A stretch of DNA of 64,000 nt from Actinophytocola gossypii (GTDB lineage: Bacteria; Actinomycetota; Actinomycetes; Mycobacteriales; Pseudonocardiaceae), in NCBI RefSeq assembly GCF_025165815.1, contig NZ_JAFFZE010000016.1, forward strand, positions 124,001 through 188,000. Reading direction: 5' to 3'. A program made the translations under genes and the position numbers. Each line of letters opens with the position of its first letter. Within the stretch, counting starts at the first letter, position 1. Under the pieces are notes generated by a model, which worked only from the letters and a program-made list of their open reading frames with translations, did no database searches and was not told the DNA's origin. Positions 49,872-58,924 of this stretch are shown here, piece by piece.

Positions 49872-51854
49872 ATGCACACTGGCCACACCGGAGCGAGCGC
49901 CACCTCGCCACTCCAGCTCACCGACGACCGAACGGTAGCGGACCCGTCGGCGACCCGTGAGCCCGGCCCGATCACACTCGGACTGCTCGGTCCGTTGTTA
50001 CTCATGCGTGGCGAGAAGATCGTGACGCCGTCGGCACCGAAGCTGCGCCAGGTGCTGTCCCTGCTCGCCGTGCAGGCCAACTCCGTCACCCGGGTGGACC
50101 AGCTGGTCGAGGAGCTGTGGGAGGAGAGCCCGCCGCAGAGCGCGCTGACCACCGTGCAGACCTACATCTACCAGCTGCGCAAGCTGCTGCGGCTGGACGA
50201 CAAGCCGCACACCGGTGCCCCGGCGCCGGTGCTGCTCAGCCACCCCGGTGGCTACATCCTCCAGCTGCCCGACCTGGAGTCCATCGACGCGAACCTGTTC
50301 GAACAGCTCGCCAGACGCGGCCGGCAGGAGTTGCTCAGTGTGCGGGTGGAGGCCGCGTCGGAGACCTTCCGCAACGCGATGTCGTTGTGGCGCGGCGGTT
50401 TTCTCGAGGGAGTCGCGACCGGGCCGCTGCTGTACTCGCACGCCACCCGGCTGGAGGAGCTGCGCCGCACGGTGCTCGCGCTGCGCATCGAGACCGACCT
50501 GCAGCTCGGCCGGCACCAGGAGATCATCGGCGAGCTGACCAGCCTGGTGAACGCCGAGCCGACCCGCGAGGACTTCTCCGCGAAGCTGATGATCGCGCTC
50601 TACCGCAGCGGCCGGCGCGCGGACGCTCTCGGGGTGTACCAACGGATCCGGACCGCGCTGGTGGACGAGCTCGGCCTCGACCCGGCGGCCGAGCTGCAAC
50701 GCCTGCACCAGCTGATGCTCGAGGCCGACCCGGAGCTCGACCTGCCCGGGATGCCTGCCGCACAACCGACCGAGCAGCAGCTGACCGTCCACAGCGGACC
50801 GTCCGCGCCGGCGCAGCTACCGGCCGAGCTGCCGGACTTCGTCGGCCGGCAGGCCGAGACCGACACCTTCACCCGGCTGCTGACCGGACCGGACGTGCGC
50901 GGCATGCGCGTGGTCAACGTCGTCGGCCGGCCGGGCATCGGCAAGAGCGCGTTCGTCGCGCGGGTCGGGCGGGCGGTGCGCGCGCACTTCCCCGACGGGC
51001 AGCTCTACGTCGACCTCGCCGGAAGTGACGGCGAGCCGATGCCGACCAGGCAGGTGCTGATCTCCATGCTGAAGGCGATCGGCGCGCACGAGGCGGACGT
51101 GCCGAACAGCGTGGCCGAGGCGGCGCTGATGTTCCGCAGCTGGACCGCCGACCGGCGGCTGCTCGTGGTGCTGGACAACGCGAGCGGCACGAACACCCTG
51201 CGGCACCTGGTGCCCAGCGGATCCGGCTGCGCCCTGGTGGTGCTGAGCCGGGTGCCGGTGGACGCGCTGGCCGGCGCGGTGCGACTGCGGCTGCCGGTGC
51301 TGTCGATGGCGGAGTCGGTGCGGCTGCTGGCGAACACCGTCGGCGAGCAGCGGGTCAGCCAGGAGCTGGACGCGGCCGAGCGGCTCGCCGAGCTGACCGA
51401 CCGGCTGCCGCTCGCGCTGCGCGCGGTCGGCGCCAAGCTCGCCGGGCGCCCCGGCTGGTACCTGTCGCGGATGGTGGCGCGGATGACCGACGAGCGGAAC
51501 CGGTTGACCGAGCTCAGCTACGGCGGCTTCGACGTGTTCGGCCGGCTGGCGGAGGCGTACCAGCGGCTGTCGGCCCGGCAGCGGTGGGTGTTCCGCCGGC
51601 TCGCCGCGGTCGAGGGCGAGCTGCTGACCGCGAGCGAGATCGCCGAGCGGGTGAGCATGGCCCCGGCCGCAGTGCACACGGTGCTGGACGAGCTGGTCGA
51701 CGCGGACCTGGTGGAGGAACTGGCCGGTGAGCCGGACGGTGCCGACCAGGAGCCGCGTCACCACGTGCCGGCGCTGGTCCGGCTGGTCGGGCTGTCCGGC
51801 ACGCTCGGCAGCTCGTGGTGGAAGCGGACGAGAGGTGAGGTCTCCCCGACCTGA
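49872..51854 (+). CDS. SARP/AfsR-family transcriptional regulator (wHTH + BTAD + NB-ARC-like)
   Basis: 660 residues; ATG 49872 follows GGGGAG. An OmpR-like winged helix lies at about 35-120 (LGLLGPLLLMRGEKIVTPSAPKLRQVLSLLAV). A bacterial transcriptional activation domain follows at about 125-275 (ESIDANLFEQLARRG to DALGVYQRIRTALVDELGLDPAAELQRLH). An ATPase domain has Walker A GRPGIGKSAF (about 353) and Walker B RLLVVLDNAS (about 429). The TPR sensor seen in AfsR is missing, so the protein ends after the helical ARC-like region. SARP proteins activate secondary-metabolite clusters. No such cluster adjoins it; the lasso cluster is 28 kb away. Confidence 0.9.
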   Translation: MHTGHTGASATSPLQLTDDRTVADPSATREPGPITLGLLGPLLLMRGEKIVTPSAPKLRQVLSLLAVQANSVTRVDQLVEELWEESPPQSALTTVQTYIYQLRKLLRLDDKPHTGAPAPVLLSHPGGYILQLPDLESIDANLFEQLARRGRQELLSVRVEAASETFRNAMSLWRGGFLEGVATGPLLYSHATRLEELRRTVLALRIETDLQLGRHQEIIGELTSLVNAEPTREDFSAKLMIALYRSGRRADALGVYQRIRTALVDELGLDPAAELQRLHQLMLEADPELDLPGMPAAQPTEQQLTVHSGPSAPAQLPAELPDFVGRQAETDTFTRLLTGPDVRGMRVVNVVGRPGIGKSAFVARVGRAVRAHFPDGQLYVDLAGSDGEPMPTRQVLISMLKAIGAHEADVPNSVAEAALMFRSWTADRRLLVVLDNASGTNTLRHLVPSGSGCALVVLSRVPVDALAGAVRLRLPVLSMAESVRLLANTVGEQRVSQELDAAERLAELTDRLPLALRAVGAKLAGRPGWYLSRMVARMTDERNRLTELSYGGFDVFGRLAEAYQRLSARQRWVFRRLAAVEGELLTASEIAERVSMAPAAVHTVLDELVDADLVEELAGEPDGADQEPRHHVPALVRLVGLSGTLGSSWWKRTRGEVSPT

Positions 51855-51952
51855 CCCGCCCGGCTTCGACCGGTCGTCGAGCGTTTCTCCGGCGTGGTTG
51901 CTTACTGTCGCCCGAGCTGCCACCGAGGGTGAGCGCGGGAGGGGGATCGGCT

Positions 51953-52804
51953 GTGCGGTCCGAGATGCGGGTCCCCGACGAGCGACTCCCCGGAGAAGGG
52001 CACGGCGCGCGGATCTCCGTCCTCGCCGGCGCCCCGGGGTTCCCCCGGCTGGGGGCCAGCGTGTTCCCGCTCGCCCACTGGATGGCCAGGCGGCACGCGC
52101 TGGTCGGCGCCGAGGTCGGGGTCACCGCGGGCCTGCTGGACCGGTTGCCGGTCCCGCCGACCGTGGTGATCGTGGTCGAGCCGGACGTCGACGCCGGCAC
52201 CGTCGTCGACCGGCTGCTGCCGGCCGCGCACGGGATGCTGCCCTCGGCCGGCACGCTGACCCTCGGCATCGCGAGCCCCGCCCCGGTCCGGCCGGGGTCG
52301 GCGGGCGCCCTGGTGATGTACAACCTGCACCTTGACCCGCTGCCGGAGGCGCTGGTGGAGGCCGCCGCGGCGGGCCGCCGGTGCGGGCTGACCACCGTGC
52401 ACGGCAACACCGTCCTGCTGCTGCAACGGTTCGTGCCGGTCACCGCGTCCGCCGTGGTGCACGCGCACCCGGACCGGCGGCGACCGGTGCGGATCGACGG
52501 GCGGTGGGGGCTCACCGAGGCGTCCTCGCCGGCCGACACGTTCGAGGTGCCGGCCGACGGCACCGCCGGGCGGGAGCTGCTCGCCTGGAAGCCGACCGCC
52601 CACGTGCCCGCGCGCGGTGGCACCGGCACGGTGAACCTGCCGCACAACCGGCGGCACCGGTACTCGCTCGGCCGCGCCACCGTCCGGCAGCTGGCCGCGC
52701 TGTCCCGCGACGCGGCGGTCACCGCCCGGCGCCCGCTGTCGCTCGACATCGCGCTCGCCGCGACCGGGCCGGTGGTGCTGCGCTGCCGCCCCGCGGTCGG
52801 CTGA
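51953..52804 (+). CDS. PEP/pyruvate-phosphate-dikinase ATP-grasp-like protein (isolated, degenerate)
   Basis: 283 residues from GTG 51953, chosen for GGAGGGGGA nine bases upstream; GTG 51929 is possible. The segment RIDGRWGLTEASSPADTFEV parallels the WGLGE-x-x-x-G-x-x-x-P-D block of PPDK-N/rifampicin phosphotransferase-type ATP-grasp domains. HNRRHRYSLGRATVRQLAALSRDA is also similar to that region. The His and PEP-utiliser domains of full enzymes are missing. Activity is uncertain. It could be a lone nucleotide-binding subunit. It lies between the SARP gene and a two-component system in the same direction. Confidence 0.55.
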   Translation: MRSEMRVPDERLPGEGHGARISVLAGAPGFPRLGASVFPLAHWMARRHALVGAEVGVTAGLLDRLPVPPTVVIVVEPDVDAGTVVDRLLPAAHGMLPSAGTLTLGIASPAPVRPGSAGALVMYNLHLDPLPEALVEAAAAGRRCGLTTVHGNTVLLLQRFVPVTASAVVHAHPDRRRPVRIDGRWGLTEASSPADTFEVPADGTAGRELLAWKPTAHVPARGGTGTVNLPHNRRHRYSLGRATVRQLAALSRDAAVTARRPLSLDIALAATGPVVLRCRPAVG

Positions 52805-52892
52805 CCCCTGGAACCCGCCCTGCTCCCGTCTCGAGGTGACTTCCAGGCTCGGCGCACACCATCGAGGAGCAACCAAGTCCTCGGAGGTCACC

Positions 52893-53600
52893 GTGCCCCG
52901 CGCGCTCACCGTGGAAGACCAGCACGCACCAGGCTCCGGCACGTGCCGGACGTGCGAGTGCGAGCACTACCGGGAGATGGTCCGGCTGCGGCGGAACCTG
53001 CACGACGGCCTCGGCCCGGGGCTCGCCGGGATCATGATGCGGGCCGACGTGCTCACCCAGCTGCTCAGCGCGGACCAGGGCGCCGTCGAGGAGATGCTGC
53101 GGGAGCTGCGTCGCGAGGCGGCGTCGTTCATGGCCGAGTTCCGCCGCATGCTCGCCGACCAGAGCCCGGTCGAGCTGGACGGCCACGACCTCGACGAGGC
53201 GCTGCGCACCCTGGCCTGGCGGATGAGCCGGGCGAGCGGCAACACGCTGCTGGTCTCCACCGACGTGGAACCCGCGGCGGTCGGCGTTGACCGGGCCGCG
53301 CAGGTCGCCGCGTTCTGGATCGCCAAGGAAGCCCTCACCAACGTGGTCAAGCACGCGAAGGCCCGCACCTGCGCGATCCGGGTGTGGGTCGACGGCGGGC
53401 TGTGGCTGGAGATCGTCGACAACGGCGTCGGCGGCGGACCCGGCGGCGCCCGACTGCGGCGGCGCGGCGTCGGCCTGACCTCGATGGCCAGCCGGGCCAC
53501 GGAGCTCGGCGGCTGGTGCGACGTGTCCGACAACGGCGTCGGCGTCACGGTCACCGCGCACCTGCCGGCCCCGTCGCCAGCGGAGGAGTCCTTGTTGTGA
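52893..53600 (+). CDS. Soluble NarL-type histidine kinase with N-terminal cysteine cluster
   Basis: 235 residues from GTG 52893 (GGAGGTCACC directly before). There is no membrane segment. Residues 18-25 are C-R-T-C-E-C-E-H, a compact Cys3-His cluster. The HisKA_3 dimerisation box RRNLHDGLGPGLAGI carries the phospho-His (His37). HATPase boxes are EALTNVVKHA (N), VDNGVGGG (G1) and RGVGLTSMASRA (G2). The kinase has no PAS or other input domain, so the cysteine cluster is the only candidate sensor (redox or metal). It is coupled to the response regulator by a GTGA overlap. Confidence 0.88.
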   Translation: MPRALTVEDQHAPGSGTCRTCECEHYREMVRLRRNLHDGLGPGLAGIMMRADVLTQLLSADQGAVEEMLRELRREAASFMAEFRRMLADQSPVELDGHDLDEALRTLAWRMSRASGNTLLVSTDVEPAAVGVDRAAQVAAFWIAKEALTNVVKHAKARTCAIRVWVDGGLWLEIVDNGVGGGPGGARLRRRGVGLTSMASRATELGGWCDVSDNGVGVTVTAHLPAPSPAEESLL

Positions 53601-54274
53601 CAGCTGATCTGATAGTGCGGGCCGAGCGGCCGGCGCCCCCGATCCGGGTCGTGATCGCCGACGACCACCCGGTGTACCTGTCCGGGCTGCGGATGCTGCT
53701 GGACACCATCGGCGTGGTCGAGGTGGTCGGCGAGGCGCGGACCGGGCAGGAGGCGCTGGCCGAGATCTACCGGCTGCGCCCGCACCTGGCGCTGATGGAC
53801 GTGAACATGCCGGGTGCCAGCGGCATCGAGGTGACCAAGACGCTCGCCACCCGCTGCCCCGACACGGCCGTGATCATGCTGTCGATGCTGGAGGACCGGG
53901 ACACGTTCCTGGCCGCCATGCGCGCCGGTGCGCGCGGCTACCTGGTCAAGGGCGCGTCCTCGGAGGACATCGGGCAGGCGATCGGGACCGTGCGGCGCGG
54001 CGGCGTCGTGTTCGGTGCCGCGGTGGCGAACTGGGCGCTGGAGTACCTGAACAAGCCCCGCGAGTCGGCCAAGCCGTTCCCGGAGCTGACCGACCGGGAG
54101 CGGGCGGTACTGGAGCTGGTCGCCGACGGGCTGGGCAACGCGTCGATCGCGCGCCGGCTCGGGCTGTCCATCAAGACCGTGCGCAACTACCTGTCGCGGA
54201 TCTTCGCGAAGCTGCAGATCGCCGACCGCACGGAGGCCGCGGTCCAGGCCCGGCGCGCGGGCCTGGGGAACTGA
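53597..54274 (+). CDS. NarL/FixJ response regulator
   Basis: 225 residues. The receiver domain has VVIADDHPVYLSGLRMLL with phospho-acceptor Asp68 in LALMDVNMPG and the conserved Lys in GYLVKGAS. A C-terminal LuxR helix-turn-helix reads LTDRERAVLELVADGLGNASIARRLGLSIKTVRNYLSRIFAKL. GTG 53597 overlaps the kinase stop. It should be the partner of the soluble kinase. A strong terminator follows ten bases after the stop. Confidence 0.92.
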   Translation: MTADLIVRAERPAPPIRVVIADDHPVYLSGLRMLLDTIGVVEVVGEARTGQEALAEIYRLRPHLALMDVNMPGASGIEVTKTLATRCPDTAVIMLSMLEDRDTFLAAMRAGARGYLVKGASSEDIGQAIGTVRRGGVVFGAAVANWALEYLNKPRESAKPFPELTDRERAVLELVADGLGNASIARRLGLSIKTVRNYLSRIFAKLQIADRTEAAVQARRAGLGN

Positions 54275-54283
54275 GCGGAAAGC

Positions 54284-54321
54284 AAGGAGCCCCGGCCGGT
54301 GTGAACCGGCCGGGGCTCCTT
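54284..54321. terminator. Bidirectional terminator, 17-bp perfect stem
   Basis: AAGGAGCCCCGGCCGGT (54284-54300), loop GTGA, then its exact reverse complement ending CTCCTT (54305-54321). The A/T ends give U-rich tails in both directions. It separates the response regulator from the convergent membrane-protein gene ending at 54328. Confidence 0.9.
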
Positions 54322-54327
54322 CTCCGC

Positions 54328-55017
54328 TCACACCTGAGCCGGTTGCTCCACGGTGGGTGCCGCGGCCGGGGCGCGGCGCACCGCCAGCAGCACGGTCAGC
54401 ACGATGATCCAGAGGAACCCGGCGAACCGGCCGATCGGCGTGGCGACGACGAGCGTCGACACGATCGGCGACGCCGCCGCGACCACACCGATCGCGCCGA
54501 TCACCATGCCGCTGATCCGCAGCCAGGCCGGGATGGCCAGGCCGTACGCGGCGGCCAGCATCATGGCGCCGAGCGCGGCGATGTGGATCGGCCCGGCGAG
54601 CCAGAACGACATCTGGTACAGCAGCTGGGCCGACGCGTCGTCGTTCACCAGGTCGGTGGTGCCCAGCGCGACCGTGGCGGCGGTGCCGACCATCAGCGTC
54701 ACCGCGGACGCGACCCCAGCGCCCTGCACCAGCTCCGCCGCGGCGCCGCCCCGCCCGGTGCGGCGCAGGTACGCGGCGAGGATGCCGGCGAAGCACAGCA
54801 GCGCGAACGCGCTCAGGATCTGCAGGCCGGCGCTCTGCCCCATCCGGTCGGCGCCGTCGCGGATGTAGCCGGCGACCGTGGCCATGTCGTCGGTCGGTCT
54901 CGGGAAGCCGGCCCCGGACATGCCCTGCACGATCGTCCCGGCGAACCACAGCACGACGAACAACGAACCCGTCAGCACTCCCCAGTTCCCCCGACGGGCG
55001 TCCTGGTTGGCGGTCAT
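54328..55017 (-). CDS. Hypothetical membrane protein, DUF4386-like
   Basis: 229 residues from ATG 55017. Six hydrophobic helices are visible (from WGVLTGSLFVVLWFAGTIVQG to FAGFLWIIVLTVLLAV). A small extracytoplasmic loop carries PRPTDDMATVAGYIRDG, a pattern common in DUF4386-type proteins. It is transcribed alone. The function is unknown. It ends six bases from the strong bidirectional terminator. Confidence 0.75.
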   Translation of the reverse strand: MTANQDARRGNWGVLTGSLFVVLWFAGTIVQGMSGAGFPRPTDDMATVAGYIRDGADRMGQSAGLQILSAFALLCFAGILAAYLRRTGRGGAAAELVQGAGVASAVTLMVGTAATVALGTTDLVNDDASAQLLYQMSFWLAGPIHIAALGAMMLAAAYGLAIPAWLRISGMVIGAIGVVAAASPIVSTLVVATPIGRFAGFLWIIVLTVLLAVRRAPAAAPTVEQPAQV

Positions 55018-55132
55018 CGCACTCCTTCCCTCGATGGCAGGCGGCCACGACGGTGGCCGGCCCCAGCCTGACAGCGCGCGCTGACACGCGCCTCGGGCCG
55101 AGGGAGGCTTCGCGAGTACCCCAGCGGGCGTA

Positions 55133-55798
55133 CTACTCCGCCCAGCCGGGGCGGACCAACCCGGACTCGTAGGCCAGCACGACGAGCTGCGCCCGGTCGC
55201 GGGCGGCGAGCTTGATCATGGCCCGGCTCACGTGCGTCTTGGCCGTCGCGGGGCTGACCACCAGGCGCTCGGCGATCTCGTCGTTGGTCAGGCCCTCGCC
55301 GACCAGCGCCACCACCTCGCGCTCGCGTTCGGTCAGCACGCCCAGGGTGGACGGCTCGGGCGCCTTCTTCGCGCGGGTGGCGAACTCGCCGATCAGCCGG
55401 CGGGTGACGCCGGGCGAGAGCAGCGCGTCGCCCTGGGCGACCACCCGGACCGCGCGCACCAGCTCCACCGGCTCGGTGTCCTTCACCAGGAACCCGCTGG
55501 CGCCGACCCGGATCGCCTCGAAGACGTACTCGTCCTCCTCGAACGTGGTCAGGATGAGAATGTGCACGTCGGACAGTGCCGGGTCGGCGGAGATCCGGCG
55601 GGTGGCCTCCAGGCCGTCCAGGCCGGGCATCCGGATGTCCATCAGCATCACGTCCGGGCGGTGCTCGCGGGCCGCGGCGACCGCCTCGTTGCCGTCCACC
55701 GCCTCGGCGATCACCTCGACGTCGGGCTGCGCGTTCAGCAGCGCCCCGAAACCGGCCCGGACCAGCGCCTGGTCGTCGGCCAGTACAACTCGAATCAT
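55133..55798 (-). CDS. NarL/FixJ response regulator
   Basis: 221 residues from ATG 55798, overlapping the kinase stop (ATGA). The receiver has VVLADDQALVRAGFGALL, phospho-acceptor Asp54 in VMLMDIRMPGLDG, and the conserved Lys in GFLVKDTEP. The LuxR-type HTH is LTEREREVVALVGEGLTNDEIAERLVVSPATAKTHVSRAM. The closest relatives regulate ABC exporters in actinobacteria. An FtsX-type transporter lies divergently at 58.2-61.5 kb and is a plausible target. Confidence 0.92.
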   Translation of the reverse strand: MIRVVLADDQALVRAGFGALLNAQPDVEVIAEAVDGNEAVAAAREHRPDVMLMDIRMPGLDGLEATRRISADPALSDVHILILTTFEEDEYVFEAIRVGASGFLVKDTEPVELVRAVRVVAQGDALLSPGVTRRLIGEFATRAKKAPEPSTLGVLTEREREVVALVGEGLTNDEIAERLVVSPATAKTHVSRAMIKLAARDRAQLVVLAYESGLVRPGWAE

Positions 55799-56988
55799 GA
55801 CTCGTCCTCGATCCCACCGGTGGAGCCCGTCGGCAACGTCGCGGCGACCAGGAAACCGCCGCCGGGCCGGGGCCCCGCGGTCAGGGTGCCGCCGAGTGCC
55901 TCGGCCCGTTGCCGCATCCCGGTCAGGCCGCTGCCGGTACCCTCCGCCGAGATGGCGTGCGCGCCGCCGCGCCCATTGTCGAGCACCTCGACGGACAGCT
56001 CGCCGGGCAGGTAGCCCAGCCGCACGGTGGCCTGCGTCGGGCCGGCGTGCCGGTAGGTGTTGGTCAGCGACTCCTGCACGATCCGCAGGGCCGCCGCGTC
56101 CACCCCGCTGGGCAGCTGCCGGTGTTCGCCGGTCACCTCCAGCGACACCGGCAGCCCGGCCTCCCGCATCCGCTCCAGCAACCGGTCGAGCTGGTCGAGG
56201 CTGGCGACCGGCTGGCGCGGCGCCGAGCCGTCGGCATCTCCGTTGGCGTCCTTGAGCACCCCCAGGATGTTGCGCAGCTCGACCAGCACCTCCTTGCTGG
56301 ACTGTTTGATCGCCGAGAGCGCCTGCCTGGCCTGCTCCGGCTGCTCGTCGATGAGGTGCAGCGCCACCCCGGACTGCACGTTGATCAGCGACACGTGGTG
56401 GGCGAGCACGTCGTGCACCTCGCGGGCGATCTTGAGCCGTTCCTCGCTGGCCAGGCGGCGGCCCTGTTCCTCGAGCGCCCGCACGGCCTGCTCGGCCCGG
56501 TCGTGCCGGGCCTTGATGATCTCGGCGAGCCCCAGGATCAGCGCCAGCCACGCGACGCCGAACCCGATCCCGGACAGCTCGAGGTCGTAGTACTGGCTGG
56601 TCATGGAGAGGACGACGGTGACCGTGCCGAGCGAGACGGCCGACGAGACCCAGGCCACCAGCCGCGGCGCGTGCAGCCCCGCGTTGAACGCCGCGATGAC
56701 CGCGGACAGGAACACCGGGCCGATCGGGAACCGCAGCGCCGCGTACAGGACGGTGATCGCTACCGTGACGTAGAGCGTGAGCAGCGGCCGGGAGCGGCGC
56801 AGCAGCAGCATCGGTGGCCCGGCCAGCACCAGCACGTAGGTCAGCGCGTTCAGCTGGGCGTGCTCCTGCGGGATCGAGGCCGGGTAGGTTCCGATGACCT
56901 GGACGAACGCGACCGGGATGACGAGGGCGAACGGGGGCAGCCCGCCGAGGGGCCCCTGTGAGGTGCGCTGCGGCCCCGCGGACGTCAT
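55795..56988 (-). CDS. Membrane NarL-type histidine kinase (HisKA_3)
   Basis: 397 residues from ATG 56988 (ATG 57006 adds six residues without a better site). Five membrane helices form the N-terminal third (from FALVIPVAFVQVIGTYP to FGVAWLALILGLAEII). The dimerisation box is LKIAREVHDVLAHHVSLI with the phospho-His. HATPase boxes are ESLTNTYRHA and LDNGRGGAH, with GSGLTGMRQRAEALGG. It has no large sensor loop, as in intramembrane-sensing DesK-like kinases that detect envelope stress or antibiotics. It is co-transcribed with its regulator. Confidence 0.92.
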   Translation of the reverse strand: MTSAGPQRTSQGPLGGLPPFALVIPVAFVQVIGTYPASIPQEHAQLNALTYVLVLAGPPMLLLRRSRPLLTLYVTVAITVLYAALRFPIGPVFLSAVIAAFNAGLHAPRLVAWVSSAVSLGTVTVVLSMTSQYYDLELSGIGFGVAWLALILGLAEIIKARHDRAEQAVRALEEQGRRLASEERLKIAREVHDVLAHHVSLINVQSGVALHLIDEQPEQARQALSAIKQSSKEVLVELRNILGVLKDANGDADGSAPRQPVASLDQLDRLLERMREAGLPVSLEVTGEHRQLPSGVDAAALRIVQESLTNTYRHAGPTQATVRLGYLPGELSVEVLDNGRGGAHAISAEGTGSGLTGMRQRAEALGGTLTAGPRPGGGFLVAATLPTGSTGGIEDES

Positions 56989-57168
56989 GTGCCGACCGTA
57001 GAACAACCCGACCGACCCTGACCTGCTGGCTCGACCCGTTCACGACCCTGACCGGGACGCGTACGCCCCAGGGCGCAGGGACGGCCATCGCGCGTCGCCG
57101 GTCAGGGTAGGCCGGGTTCAGTCGCCCGTCCGACGACGAAACCGCTGCTCGGCGGCACAGTTGACGGT

Positions 57169-57624
57169 ATGAACGAGCCAAGCGAGCGGAAGCGGTCGAA
57201 CTACCCCGTCCGCGCTTCGGACGCCGAGCGGGAACGCGTCGCCACCCTGGTGAGCGACGCCGCCGGCGAGGGCCGACTGACCCTCGCCGAGGCCGAGGAG
57301 CGGATGAACGCCATCTACGCCGCCACCTACCGGTACGAGCTGGACCGGTTCGTGGCCGACCTGCCAGAGCCGGTCGAACGGCCGGCGAACCCGGCGCGCC
57401 GGTTCGCCGGGATGCCGCAGCGGCTGCGCGTGCACGCCACGGTCGCCGCCGTGCTGTCGGTGTTCCTGATCGTGCGCTGGGTCGCCTCCGGGGTGCCGTT
57501 CTTCTGGCCGGCGGGCCCGATGCTCCTGCTGTGGGGCAGCTACTTCGTCCACGCGGCCGTCGTGCGGCGCGGGGGTCGAGGGGTTCGTCAGTGGGGGCCA
57601 CCACCCTGGGGGGTTGAACGGTGA
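57169..57624 (+). CDS. DUF1707 domain protein with 2TM domain
   Basis: 151 residues. The N-terminal DUF1707 domain is unmistakable: VRASDAERERVATLVSDA, then GRLTLAEAEERMNAIYAATYRYELDRFVADLP. A two-helix membrane hairpin follows (VHATVAAVLSVFLIVRW and GPMLLLWGSYFVHAAVV). DUF1707 is an actinobacterial membrane-associated domain of unknown function. It ends with a GTGA overlap to the next gene, so it starts an operon with the DUF2269-like protein and the ABC transporter. It diverges from the kinase gene across 180 bases. Confidence 0.88.
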   Translation: MNEPSERKRSNYPVRASDAERERVATLVSDAAGEGRLTLAEAEERMNAIYAATYRYELDRFVADLPEPVERPANPARRFAGMPQRLRVHATVAAVLSVFLIVRWVASGVPFFWPAGPMLLLWGSYFVHAAVVRRGGRGVRQWGPPPWGVER

Positions 57625-58175
57625 CGCGGACAGAGACGGGTATCGCCATGGCGAACAAGCCGGTCATCAAGCCCCTGCACGGGGTGCCACGCAAGGTCTG
57701 GCAGCTCATCCACATCGTCAGCGCGGTCGGCTGGCTCGGCATCGAGGTCTGCGTGCTCGGGCTGGCAACGATCGGGTTGACCACCGACGACCCCGGCACC
57801 GCGCGCACCGCCCACGACGCGGGGATGCTGCTGGCCGACACGTTCTTCGTCCCGGCGACCGCGCTGATGTTCGTCAGCGGTCTGGTCCTCGGCCTCGGCA
57901 CCCGGTGGGGCCTGGTCAAGTACTACTGGGTCGCGGCGAAGCTGGTGATCGGCATCGCGCTGCTGGTCGCCGCCACCTTCGCGCTCAAGAACGCGGTGGT
58001 CGAGGTGGCCGGACTCTCCGCCGCCGGCGAGCTGACCGACGGCGACGAGATCAGTTTCGTCGGCATGCTGTCGGTGATCGCGCTGCTGACGCTGGTCGCC
58101 GCGCTGCTGTCGGTCGTGAAGCCATGGGGAAGGATCCCCTGGCGCACCCGTACCCCTCAGACCCAGGAGTCGTGA
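57621..58175 (+). CDS. DUF2269-like four-helix membrane protein
   Basis: 184 residues from GTG 57621, which overlaps the preceding stop; ATG 57648 is an alternative. Four helices start with VWQLIHIVSAVGWLGIEVCVLG, whose HIVSAVGWLG block is typical of DUF2269 and related haem-like helical proteins. The third helix carries YYWVAAKLVIG. The function is unknown. It is coupled to the ATPase gene by a TGATG overlap. Confidence 0.78.
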   Translation: MTRTETGIAMANKPVIKPLHGVPRKVWQLIHIVSAVGWLGIEVCVLGLATIGLTTDDPGTARTAHDAGMLLADTFFVPATALMFVSGLVLGLGTRWGLVKYYWVAAKLVIGIALLVAATFALKNAVVEVAGLSAAGELTDGDEISFVGMLSVIALLTLVAALLSVVKPWGRIPWRTRTPQTQES

Positions 58176-58924
58176 TGACGATCATGACCGAGACCGTCAC
58201 GGGCCTGGCGGCCCGCGCGGACGGCGTCACCAAGGCCTACGGCACCGGCGCGGCGGCGGTGACCGCGCTCGACGACCTCAGTGTGGACGTCCAGCGTGGA
58301 CAGTTCACCGCGATCATGGGTCCGTCCGGGTCGGGCAAGTCGACGCTCATGCACTGCCTCGCCGGGCTGGACACGGTGGACTCCGGCGAGGTGTGGATCG
58401 GTGAGACCCGGCTGACCGGGCTGGGCGACAAGGGCCTCGCCGACCTGCGGCGCAACCGGGTCGGGTTCGTCTTCCAGCAGTTCAACCTGCTGCCGACGCT
58501 GTCGGCCGAGGAGAACATCACGCTGCCGCTGGCGATCGCGAACCGCAAGCCGGACCAGGCGTGGTTCGACACCGTGGTCGAGGCGGTCGGCCTCGCGGAC
58601 CGGCTGACCCACCGGCCGAGCGAGCTGTCCGGCGGGCAGCAGCAGCGGGTCGCCTGCGCGCGGGCGCTGCTGCCGAAGCCGGACGTGATCTTCGCCGACG
58701 AGCCGACCGGCAACCTGGACTCCCGCTCCGGCACCGAGATCCTGCGGTTCCTGCGCCGCTCGGTCGAGGAGTTCAACCAGACGATCGTGATGGTCACCCA
58801 CGACGCGGGCGCGGCCGCGTACGCCGACCGGGTGGTGTTCCTGCTCGACGGCCGGCTGGTGCACGAGCTGCGCGACCCGGACGCCGAGACCGTGCTCGAC
58901 ACGATGAAGTCGTTGGACACGTGA
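58175..58924 (+). CDS. ABC transporter ATP-binding protein (LolD/MacB type)
   Basis: 249 residues from ATG 58175 (GTG 58172 also in frame). It has Walker A GPSGSGKST, Q-loop FQQFNLLPTLSAEENI, signature LSGGQQQRVACARAL, Walker B VIFADEPTGNLD and H-loop VTHD. The FQQFNLLP and GNLDSRSG blocks place it in the LolD/MacB-like group that works with FtsX-type permeases in mechanotransmission or peptide efflux. It overlaps the permease gene by one base. Confidence 0.93.
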   Translation: MTIMTETVTGLAARADGVTKAYGTGAAAVTALDDLSVDVQRGQFTAIMGPSGSGKSTLMHCLAGLDTVDSGEVWIGETRLTGLGDKGLADLRRNRVGFVFQQFNLLPTLSAEENITLPLAIANRKPDQAWFDTVVEAVGLADRLTHRPSELSGGQQQRVACARALLPKPDVIFADEPTGNLDSRSGTEILRFLRRSVEEFNQTIVMVTHDAGAAAYADRVVFLLDGRLVHELRDPDAETVLDTMKSLDT

